Below, piece by piece: positions 1 through 5,430 of a DNA stretch of 7,324 nucleotides. Position numbers and translations under genes: made by a program. Under the pieces are notes generated by a model, which ran no database searches, was not told the origin of the DNA, and was given only the letters and a program-made list of their open reading frames with translations. Origin of the DNA: Candidatus Peregrinibacteria bacterium (lineage in GTDB: Bacteria > Patescibacteriota > Gracilibacteria > UBA1369 > LOWO2-01-FULL-3); contig PXEC01000007.1 of NCBI GenBank assembly GCA_003566255.1, positions 1 to 7,324 on the forward strand, in the 5' to 3' direction. The stretch's first letter is position 1, and each line of letters opens with the position of its first letter.

Positions 1-132
1 TGGAAAGCCAAGCGTGAAGGAGCTTTGGATCCGGTGAGCTATAAACTACACCACGCCGTTTTAATATCGGTGCTTACGCTTGTGGTATTTTCTGTAGGCG
101 CGGTTTACAGTGTTTACGGAATTTTTGCGTAA
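1..132 (+). CDS. C-terminal fragment of an unidentified membrane protein
   Basis: The frame is open from the first base of the window and ends at a TAA stop, giving the last 43 residues of a protein whose start lies to the left. The visible part begins with a short charged stretch (WKAKREGALDP) and then has one hydrophobic span of about 20 residues (HAVLISVLTLVVFSVGAVYSV), which ends almost at the C-terminus. This looks like a C-terminal transmembrane helix. The family cannot be identified from so little sequence. The gene is convergent with the DUF4349-type gene, and only 27 bases separate the two stops, with no convincing terminator hairpin between them. It is most likely real because the frame is open and the composition is membrane-like. 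Confidence 0.55.
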   Translation, partial: WKAKREGALDPVSYKLHHAVLISVLTLVVFSVGAVYSVYGIFA

Positions 133-159
133 ACGAATATGATTGAAAAAACGGGGAGG

Positions 160-1200
160 TTACATCTTCCAGATGCGTTTTGCAAACTTCCAAATGAAAC
201 GCGCTACCACTATGAGAATGAGTAGGTAGATGGCGAATTGAACAATGAAGAGCGCCAAAGTTATAAGCCCGAGCGAGAGGCCTTGTACGGTTTTGTTTAG
301 GTCGTTCACCAAATTTTTGGCGGATTCTTTCCATGATTCTTTGATTTCTTTTCCATCGAAGAAAATGCTTTCCGTTATGTTGATGTAGAAGTATGTGTAC
401 TTGAGCCGGTCCATTTGTCTTGCTTCTTGTTGTGCGAGTCTGTTCAGTTGTTCATTTATGTTGATTCTTTCCCGGGTTAATCGTTCCACTGTCTGAATTT
501 TACTGTCTATTATTTTTGCGAGTGCTTCGGCATCTCTGGTTTCTGTCGCGAATTTTGAAATCTCATCATAGGCGTTTAGAGCGTCTTCCAGAGTTTCCTC
601 TATAGCTTCTCTCTTTTTTTCCAATACTTCTCTTTCGTCAAGCAGAGACTCTATTGATCTTTGTATTGTGTAGGTTGTTTTGCTCAGATCTTTAGGGCTC
701 AGGTCTTCCAGTACAGACAAGACTTTTTCAGCATGCGGAACTTGCACTTTGATCGTGTAGCGACAGCTCTTATCGGTTTCCGTCGCACTTTCAAAAATTA
801 CGTAATCGAAGGACTTTAGATTTGTTATTGTTTCGCAGTCTTTTTCAAGTGTGCGTGTTTCAATACTGACATTATATTCCGTTATTTCGTAATCTTCCGC
901 GTCTTCGTCCACTGCTCCATCAATTGGAGGCATTGGAGGAATTCCTATTTCTGCCGGTGACATGTCTGCCACGCCCATTCCCGGCGGAACCATTGCTCTG
1001 TCATACATGGCCATTTCCGGATAGGCCATATCGATTGCGTATTTTGGCGCGACTTCTCCAAAGGATCCAATGGATCTTTCAATTGTATCCACTAGTGGTC
1101 TTGCAAGTGTCGCCAGAATGACCAACACAACCAGGCCTCCTAGCACAATGCCTGTTGTTTTAAGCGTTTTTGAAAATTTTGAGGGTTTAAGTTTTGGCAT
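160..1200 (-). CDS. DUF4349-type membrane protein with two TM segments and a coiled coil
   Basis: The protein has 346 residues, starts at ATG (bases 1200-1198) and stops at TAA. A basic N-terminus is followed by a transmembrane helix (about residues 16-36) and a Met/Pro-rich, probably disordered linker (about 55-95). An acidic patch comes next, then a domain starting near residue 106 (EYNVSIETRTLEKDCETI) with strands leading to VQVPHAEKVLSVLEDL. A long heptad-like helical region follows (about 180-265), then a short strand segment (YTYFYINITES), and finally a second transmembrane helix (about 307-335) with a basic tail. This order is the architecture I know from DUF4349 proteins, a family of unknown biochemical function. 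The central domain should lie outside the cytoplasmic membrane. Two cysteines (122 and 146) could form a disulfide there. A TATAAT sequence seven bases before the start suggests a leaderless transcript, though read-through from tRNA-Thr 45 bases upstream is also possible. The family call rests on pattern recognition only. Confidence 0.8.
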   Translation of the reverse strand: MPKLKPSKFSKTLKTTGIVLGGLVVLVILATLARPLVDTIERSIGSFGEVAPKYAIDMAYPEMAMYDRAMVPPGMGVADMSPAEIGIPPMPPIDGAVDEDAEDYEITEYNVSIETRTLEKDCETITNLKSFDYVIFESATETDKSCRYTIKVQVPHAEKVLSVLEDLSPKDLSKTTYTIQRSIESLLDEREVLEKKREAIEETLEDALNAYDEISKFATETRDAEALAKIIDSKIQTVERLTRERININEQLNRLAQQEARQMDRLKYTYFYINITESIFFDGKEIKESWKESAKNLVNDLNKTVQGLSLGLITLALFIVQFAIYLLILIVVARFIWKFAKRIWKM

Positions 1201-1206
1201 GGCTTA

Positions 1207-1234
1207 ATTATATTCTTAGTTTTTTGAGATGCAA
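1207..1234 (-). promoter_or_regulatory. Candidate leaderless promoter for the DUF4349-type gene
   Basis: On the minus strand a perfect TATAAT (bases 1212-1207) lies six bases before the ATG at 1200. A weak -35 candidate, TTGCAT (1234-1229), sits 16 bases further upstream. A start seven bases after the -10 box would fall on or next to the A of the ATG, so the mRNA would have no leader. No Shine-Dalgarno sequence is present, which agrees with that. The region is AT-rich, so a chance match is possible. Confidence 0.45.
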
Positions 1235-1244
1235 GCAATAAAAA

Positions 1245-1320
1245 TGGAGCCACCGAGCGGGATTGAACCGCTGACCTCTCCCTTACCATGGGAACGCTCT
1301 ACCAACTGAGCTACGGTGGC
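1245..1320 (-). tRNA. tRNA-Thr (anticodon GGU)
   Basis: Read on the minus strand, the 76 bases fold as a complete cloverleaf. The acceptor stem is GCCACCG/CGGTGGC. The D stem is GCTC/GAGC with an AGTTGGTA loop. The anticodon stem is TTCCC/GGGAG (one G-U pair) with loop ATGGTAA, giving anticodon GGT. The variable loop is AGGTC, and the T stem AGCGG/CCGCT holds loop TTCAATC. The discriminator base is U and the 3' CCA is encoded (bases 1247-1245). The anticodon reads ACC and ACU threonine codons. The DUF4349-type gene starts 44 bases downstream on the same strand. Confidence 0.96.
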
Positions 1321-1523
1321 TTAAGTGGCTGGTTTTGCTTGGAACGCGTCGCTAATTTACAGCGGATTTCTTATGAATTCAATCTATTTGTCCGAAAAAC
1401 GCAGGCAGGTTGGAGAGCCCCTCTCAACTTTTGCGGCTAAGAGGATTTCTCCAAACTCTATCTGTTTCGCCGGCATTCTATTACAAAGTTTGGGGCGTTG
1501 CAAGTTCTTTGGCGCTCTACTTC
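1321..1523. other. Intergenic stretch with no recognised gene
   Basis: Together with the promoter after it, this fills the gap between the divergent tRNA-Thr and bL33 genes. Open frames exist on both strands: a plus-strand frame from 1325 that runs into bL33 out of frame, and a 48-residue minus-strand frame. Neither shows a domain, a clear start signal or a family I know. The left end presumably holds the tRNA-Thr promoter, but I could not pick out convincing -35 and -10 boxes. The only visible structure is a short hairpin at 1409-1428. Confidence 0.5.
1409..1428. repeat. Short inverted repeat (possible hairpin)
   Basis: GAGAG (1413-1417) and CTCTC (1421-1425) flank a CCC loop. After a single bulged G the pairing extends by GTT/AAC, making eight base pairs. 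Four Ts follow on the plus strand, but no plus-strand gene lies upstream for it to terminate. It may be chance or part of an unrecognised regulatory element. Confidence 0.3.
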
Positions 1524-1551
1524 TTGACATCGGCGTAAAATCGTATAGGAT
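1524..1551 (+). promoter_or_regulatory. Candidate sigma-70-type promoter for bL33
   Basis: A consensus TTGACA (1524-1529) is followed after 16 bases by TAGGAT (1546-1551), a four-of-six match to TATAAT. Transcription would begin near 1558, giving a leader of about 17 bases before the bL33 ATG at 1575. The perfect -35 box and its placement just upstream of a ribosomal gene support the call. The -10 box is only moderate. Confidence 0.5.
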
Positions 1552-1574
1552 TGCTCCGAAATTTAATAAATTTT

Positions 1575-1754
1575 ATGGCGAAAGGAAAAAGTCAGTATTG
1601 CACATGGTATTGTTCGGTCTGTAATCGGGCAAATTACGTAACTTATTACGATAAACGAAGGGACGCCGATATAACCAAAGAGTTAAGCAAGTTCTGTCCT
1701 CAATGCAGGAAGCACGAAACGCATAAGAGAAAAGACACGAAAAAAGGAAATTGA
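1575..1754 (+). CDS. rpmG: 50S ribosomal protein bL33 (zinc-binding form)
   Basis: The protein has 59 residues, starts MAKGKSQ and stops at TGA. bL33 is a small protein of the large ribosomal subunit near the E site. Two CxxC knuckles (C13/C16 in CSVC and C41/C44 in CPQC) mark the zinc-coordinating C+ form. The segment NRANYVTYYDKRR followed by LSKFCPQCRKHETHKRKD is the typical bL33 signature. An in-frame upstream ATG at 1551 would add eight residues (MLRNLINF), but it overlaps the putative -10 box. The ATG at 1575 gives the usual length and N-terminus, so I prefer it. No Shine-Dalgarno sequence precedes it. C9 is an extra cysteine outside the two pairs. The lipoprotein gene follows 76 bases later on the same strand and may be co-transcribed, since I see no terminator between them. 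Confidence 0.93.
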   Translation: MAKGKSQYCTWYCSVCNRANYVTYYDKRRDADITKELSKFCPQCRKHETHKRKDTKKGN

Positions 1755-1830
1755 TTCTTTGAGGGATTTTGTTGCGGGGCTTTTGCGCGTTTGGTAATGT
1801 TTGTTTGTTGTATTTTTTAAATTGCTTCTC

Positions 1831-3636
1831 ATGAAGAATTTCAAGTTTTTTCCCGTGCTTGTTTTGTGTGTATTTTCGTTGTTTGTTTTGGCCTCTTGCG
1901 GATGGAGAACTCTCAACAGGGACGCCGTGATGGAATCCGTTTTTCCGGAAGACAGCTATATCGTCTTTGTTTTGGACACTTCCAATGAAAATCAAATGGC
2001 TAATCTTCGCGGATTGATGGGGATGTTTCCCGAACCGGATGAAGATTTGTCCATGATCTTGTCTATGATGAACCCTTTGATGGCTCTTGGGGACAATTTT
2101 GAACATGAACATCTGGAAGCATTTCTTGAAGAGCCTTTTCGTTTGGGTTTTGCCGCGAGAGGAGAAGAATTTACCGGCATGGAAGTTGATCGGACAAAAA
2201 ATACCGCTTATGCCTTAGCTCCTGCGGAGCGCCCTATGGATTTTGATGATCCGGCCGTGTGGATGGATCCACCGGACACTTCGGGGTTGATGGATTATCC
2301 TTTTGGAACGCCTGCTCCGGGAGCTTCTTTTGGCCTTGAAGAGGAATTTTATTTTGCTATTGAGTCCCAGGCGGCACATGTATTGGAAGAGGCGCTTACG
2401 GAATTGAAGAAAGAAAACCCGGATGTTCTTTTGTTTGAAGAGACGCGCGGGGTGAAATATTGGAGGTTTAAAGACGATGAAGTATCTATTGTCCGCTACG
2501 GGGACATCTTTTTTTCGTCAAATAAAGATGATGCTGTTGAAGAAGCCGTTGCCAGACTTAACAAGGGAGAGGTGTTTTTTGTGCCGGATAAAGAAATTGA
2601 AAGTTTAGCATATTTTTATGTGGGAGATTTCAGTGGCATGGATTTTGGAGGATTCGGGTTAAGTCCCGATTTTCTGGGTGCCGCTTGGAATTATCTTATA
2701 GTTGAAGCCGATGGGGTCAGAGTTTTGGGAAAGCAGGAATTTGTAGGTGATGAGGGAGACTTGGAGGCTAGCGGAATCGGAGTTGAGCATGATTTTGGCT
2801 TGGCGAAAAAGGTCGGGGGGGAGGGAGTGTTTTTTTACAACGAAAATTTTAATCTGTTGTTTATCGTGGATATGATTTTGGAAGTGTTGCCTTTTGATGT
2901 TGGATTTGATGCTCCGGCGGCTTTGGTTGGATTGAAAGCCGAATCTTTCAGAGGTCTTTTGGACTCACCTTTTGCTTTTGTTATTTCCCATACCGGAAGG
3001 GTTGTACCAAATATGGGTTTTTATCTTGATGTCGGGGAGGATAAGGCCGATGACGCGAAGATGGTTGTATCTGTTTTAAGTGCATATTTGGATGAGGTTA
3101 CTACGGAATTTGAGGATATTATGACTCTTTATGGACAATCTGCGCCCGAAGATATTTTGCAAAAGGATGTTGTTCCGATGAAGGGAACCGCTTTGCACAG
3201 AGTTACTTTCAATTTGAGCGATTATGATGATGACGTTGTCTCTTCAATCGGGGATCTGGAGGTTTATTACGGGGTTACGCCGGATAATGTTTTGGTGCTG
3301 ACTTTGCATGAAAATTTCACAGATTTTTATGGAAAGGATGTTGTTTTTGACGGGGAAATTTTTGAAAAGATCTATGGAAATGTTTCCTCTGTCGGGAACT
3401 CGGTGACGTACTTTGATTTCGGCGTGTTCTCCGAAGTTTTGTACGGGGTTGCCGGTCTTGGAGGGGCAGGCGAAGAATATGACTCCATGATCAGGCCTTT
3501 TCTTGCGCCTTTAAAGTTTTTTGTAAAAGCCGATTATTATGAGGACGGATTTTTGTGGTCGGATGCTTTTGTGGCGATGGAAGAGGTGGAAGGTGTTGAA
3601 GTTGAAGAAGATAAAGATGCCCGGATTTTGAGGTGA
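1831..3636 (+). CDS. Predicted lipoprotein resembling DUF3352 proteins
   Basis: The protein has 601 residues from the ATG at 1831. This start places a classical lipoprotein signal peptide at the N-terminus: MKNFKFF, a hydrophobic core, then the lipobox LASC with lipidated Cys23. An in-frame TTG at 1801 would add ten residues and spoil the signal, so it is unlikely. After the Cys the chain is strongly acidic. It contains recurring segments of the kind seen in DUF3352 proteins. Examples are FPEDSYIVFVLDTSNENQ at 38-55, then GVKYWRFKDDEVSIVRYGD leading to FFSSNKDDAVEEAVARL at 207-243, and a repeat-like second half with similar motifs around 452-530. The molecular function of DUF3352 is unknown. 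The predicted site is the outer face of the cytoplasmic membrane. There is no Shine-Dalgarno sequence. The lipoprotein call is firm, the family call moderate. Confidence 0.8.
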   Translation: MKNFKFFPVLVLCVFSLFVLASCGWRTLNRDAVMESVFPEDSYIVFVLDTSNENQMANLRGLMGMFPEPDEDLSMILSMMNPLMALGDNFEHEHLEAFLEEPFRLGFAARGEEFTGMEVDRTKNTAYALAPAERPMDFDDPAVWMDPPDTSGLMDYPFGTPAPGASFGLEEEFYFAIESQAAHVLEEALTELKKENPDVLLFEETRGVKYWRFKDDEVSIVRYGDIFFSSNKDDAVEEAVARLNKGEVFFVPDKEIESLAYFYVGDFSGMDFGGFGLSPDFLGAAWNYLIVEADGVRVLGKQEFVGDEGDLEASGIGVEHDFGLAKKVGGEGVFFYNENFNLLFIVDMILEVLPFDVGFDAPAALVGLKAESFRGLLDSPFAFVISHTGRVVPNMGFYLDVGEDKADDAKMVVSVLSAYLDEVTTEFEDIMTLYGQSAPEDILQKDVVPMKGTALHRVTFNLSDYDDDVVSSIGDLEVYYGVTPDNVLVLTLHENFTDFYGKDVVFDGEIFEKIYGNVSSVGNSVTYFDFGVFSEVLYGVAGLGGAGEEYDSMIRPFLAPLKFFVKADYYEDGFLWSDAFVAMEEVEGVEVEEDKDARILR

Positions 3637-3688
3637 TTAGTTGATTTAGCGGGAGGAATCTGTAAACTGTTGAGGCAAATTGAAATAC

Positions 3689-3763
3689 AGGCCCATGGTG
3701 TTAATGGTAGCACGTCGGTCTCCAAAACCGAAAGTAGGGGTTCAAATCCTCTTGGGCCTGCCA
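3689..3763 (+). tRNA. tRNA-Trp (anticodon CCA)
   Basis: The 75 bases form a full cloverleaf. The acceptor stem is AGGCCCA/TGGGCCT. The D stem is GTGT/GCAC with loop TAATGGTA. The anticodon stem is TCGGT/ACCGA with loop CTCCAAA, giving anticodon CCA. The variable loop is AAGT, and the T stem AGGGG/CCTCT holds loop TTCAAAT. G is the discriminator base, as is usual for bacterial tRNA-Trp, and the 3' CCA is encoded (3761-3763). It reads UGG, consistent with UGA serving as a stop in this window. It lies 52 bases after the lipoprotein gene on the same strand. Its last 22 bases overlap the convergent sufU stop region. Confidence 0.96.
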
Positions 3764-4194
3764 GAGGCGGTCTCTTTTTTACAGCCGGGGCATGGGGCTG
3801 ATTTTTTTGCGGAACCCCTTTCCGTCAAGGCTTTTTTTGCGGCGTGAAGGCATAGAATCGCGCATTTTTCTCGTGCGGGGCTGATGGGGATGTTCAGCAT
3901 TTTTTTGATGTCTTCGTCTGTGATTTTCTCTATCTCTTTTGGAGTTTTTCCAATCAGTTTTTCCGTCAGCATGGATGCCGAAGCCTGACTTATCGCACAG
4001 CCTTTTCCGCAAAAGGTGGCTTTGCTGATCTTTTCTTTACCCGTTTTTTTGTCTTTTTCGATTTTCAGGTTTATGCGGATTTTGTCGCCGCAGAGTGGGT
4101 TGTCTTCTTTTGCGCAGGTTGTTGCGTCCGGGAGGGGGCCTTCGTTTCTCGGGTTTTTGTAGTAGTCCAAAATTATTTCCGTGTAGATGTCCAT
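3742..4194 (-). CDS. sufU: SufU-like Fe-S assembly protein (IscU/NifU-N fold)
   Basis: The protein has 150 residues, starts at ATG (4194) and stops at TGA inside the convergent tRNA-Trp. SufU proteins are zinc-bound sulfur acceptors for SufS that pass persulfide to the SufBCD scaffold; relatives act as cluster scaffolds. The fold signature is clear: YYKNPRNEG at 12-19, NPLCGD with C35 and D37, FCGKGCAISQASASMLTEKLIGK with C66, and SPAREKCAIL with C111. The residue before C111 is Lys, as in SufU, not the His of IscU. The C66-C111 distance is only 45 residues, as in IscU, so the insertion of about 20 residues typical of Bacillus SufU is missing. After about residue 125 comes a basic tail with a second cysteine pair (CPGC, 135-138) that I do not know from the family. 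The gene starts six bases after sufS, with no Shine-Dalgarno sequence, and ends the visible operon. Confidence 0.9.
   Translation of the reverse strand: MDIYTEIILDYYKNPRNEGPLPDATTCAKEDNPLCGDKIRINLKIEKDKKTGKEKISKATFCGKGCAISQASASMLTEKLIGKTPKEIEKITDEDIKKMLNIPISPAREKCAILCLHAAKKALTERGSAKKSAPCPGCKKETASGRPKRI
3763..3780 (+). terminator. Weak hairpin plus T-run directly after tRNA-Trp
   Basis: AGAG (3763-3766) and CTCT (3772-3775) flank a five-base loop, and a run of six Ts spans 3775-3780. The stem is only four base pairs and shares its first base with the tRNA's CCA end. It could stop or pause transcription of the tRNA, possibly together with the next hairpin. The sequence lies antisense inside the sufU coding region. 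Confidence 0.35.
3782..3808 (+). terminator. Candidate rho-independent terminator for tRNA-Trp
   Basis: CAGCC (3782-3786) pairs with GGCTG (3796-3800) across a nine-base G-rich loop. An A and then seven Ts (3802-3808) follow on the plus strand. The orientation fits termination of tRNA-Trp, which ends 19 bases upstream. On the minus strand the hairpin has no T-run, so it should not stop sufU. The element is embedded in the sufU codons for SAPCPGCKK. The stem is short, hence moderate confidence. Confidence 0.45.
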
Positions 4195-4200
4195 GGGTGA

Positions 4201-5430
4201 TTATTCAAATATCTTTATCGCTTTTTTCAGGGAGTCGCAGGTTTTGTCGATGTCTTCCGGTGTGTTGTAGATGTGGAAACTGATGCGGGCGGTGGCGGGG
4301 ATGCCCAGTTTTTCCATGAGGGGTTGGGCGCAGTGGTGGCCGGCGCGGATGCAGATGTTGTCCTGGTCCAGAACGGCGGCTATGTCATGCGGGTGGATGT
4401 CTTTCAAAGTGAAGGATATTACAGGGCCGGCTTTGTCCGCGGGGGGGATTAACAGATTTATACCTTCTATTTCTGAGAGTTTTTTAACCGCGTATTCAAA
4501 AAGTTTTTTGTCGTTTTCTTCTATTGTTTTGAATCCGATTTTGTTGATGTAATCAAGTGCCGCGCCAAAGCCCATTATACCGCCTATATTCGGAGTTCCG
4601 GCTTCAAATTTCACGGGTGGGTCCGCGTATTCGGAATCGTATTGGGAAACGCTTTTTATCATGTCGCCACCGAACATAAAGGGAGGCAGATCGGCCAAAA
4701 GTTCCTTTTTCCCGTATAATATCCCTACTCCGGTTGGGCCCAGCATTTTGTGAGAAGACATCGTGAAAAAATCGCAATTAAGGGCTTGCACATCAGTTTT
4801 TTGATGTGCCGCGCTTTGTGCTCCGTCAACCAAAACCAATGCATTTTTTTTGTGAGCGGCCTCAATGATTTCTTTAAGAGGAGTTTTTGTTCCAAAGACG
4901 TTTGACATGGAAGTTATCGCTACCAGTTTTGTTTTTGGGCTTAAAATTTTGTGATATTCGTCCATATCCGGTGTGTAGTCGGATTTTATCGGGATCACTT
5001 TCAATTTTGCCTTTTTTCTTTTGACCACTTCCTGCCAGGGGACCAGATTTGAATGGTGTTCCAGTTCGCTTACTATTATCTCGTCATCTTGTTTGATGTG
5101 TTTTTCTCCGAATGTGTATGCCAGAAGGTTTATCGCTTCCGTTGTGTTTCTTGTGAAAATAATTTCTTCCGGTGTGCCGGCATTTATGAAAGTGGCGGTC
5201 TTTTTTCTGACGTCTTCGTATTGAATGGTCGCTTTTTCCGACAAAGTGTATATTCCGCGGTGGATGTTGGCGTTTGAAGTTTTGTAATAATCCGTTATGG
5301 CGGTTATCACCGACTCGGGTTTTTGCGTGGTTGACGCGCTGTCCAGATAAATGAGCTCTTTACCGTCTTTTTTGACGGATTTAGTCGCGAATATCGGAAA
5401 ATCTTTTTTTAGTGCTTTTGAATCTTTCAT
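4201..5430 (-). CDS. sufS: SufS cysteine desulfurase
   Basis: The protein has 409 residues, the normal length for this class V aminotransferase-fold, PLP-dependent enzyme. It converts L-cysteine to L-alanine and leaves a persulfide on its catalytic cysteine for iron-sulfur cluster assembly. Recognisable features in order are IYLDSASTTQKP (27-38), NANIHRGIYTLSE (53-65), TRNTTEAINL (93-102), ELEHHSNLVPW (122-132) with the PLP-stacking His125, and VDGAQSAAHQ (201-210) with PLP-contacting Asp202. The PLP lysine K228 lies in SSHKMLGPTG, the catalytic C367 in IRAGHHCAQPLM, and ARISFHIYNT spans 381-390. These match the SufS (group II) subfamily rather than IscS. The ATG overlaps the sufD stop by four bases (ATGA), implying translational coupling; no Shine-Dalgarno sequence is evident. 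With no sufE in the operon and sufU next to it, SufU is the expected sulfur acceptor. Confidence 0.97.
   Translation of the reverse strand: MKDSKALKKDFPIFATKSVKKDGKELIYLDSASTTQKPESVITAITDYYKTSNANIHRGIYTLSEKATIQYEDVRKKTATFINAGTPEEIIFTRNTTEAINLLAYTFGEKHIKQDDEIIVSELEHHSNLVPWQEVVKRKKAKLKVIPIKSDYTPDMDEYHKILSPKTKLVAITSMSNVFGTKTPLKEIIEAAHKKNALVLVDGAQSAAHQKTDVQALNCDFFTMSSHKMLGPTGVGILYGKKELLADLPPFMFGGDMIKSVSQYDSEYADPPVKFEAGTPNIGGIMGFGAALDYINKIGFKTIEENDKKLFEYAVKKLSEIEGINLLIPPADKAGPVISFTLKDIHPHDIAAVLDQDNICIRAGHHCAQPLMEKLGIPATARISFHIYNTPEDIDKTCDSLKKAIKIFE

Noticed and set aside
154..177. Small inverted repeat (GGAGG/CTTCC) between the convergent genes at the left end
   Set aside because: The stem is five base pairs with a G-U pair and no proper T-run, and it sits largely in the end of the DUF4349-type gene.
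1325..1624. Plus-strand open frame of 99 codons after tRNA-Thr
   Set aside because: It overlaps the bL33 gene out of frame and runs through the bL33 promoter, and it has no recognisable domain or start signal.
1752..1820. Recoding of TGA at the end of bL33, since the frame stays open for about 21 more codons
   Set aside because: bL33 ends at its usual length and basic tail, and the added residues look like noise. Several other genes also end in TGA at the expected place.
1801..1830. TTG at 1801 as the start of the lipoprotein
   Set aside because: It would put ten extra mostly hydrophobic residues before a complete lipoprotein signal peptide; the ATG at 1831 gives a normal one.
1573..2112. 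Long minus-strand open frame (179 codons) opposite bL33 and the lipoprotein start
   Set aside because: It is antisense to two well-supported genes, its translation is rich in H, N, K and R as expected of a shadow frame, and it matches no family.
3641..3667. Possible tRNA-Trp promoter: TTGATT and TAAACT with a 15-base spacer
   Set aside because: Both boxes and the spacing are poor, and the tRNA could be transcribed from the upstream lipoprotein gene, so I do not call it.
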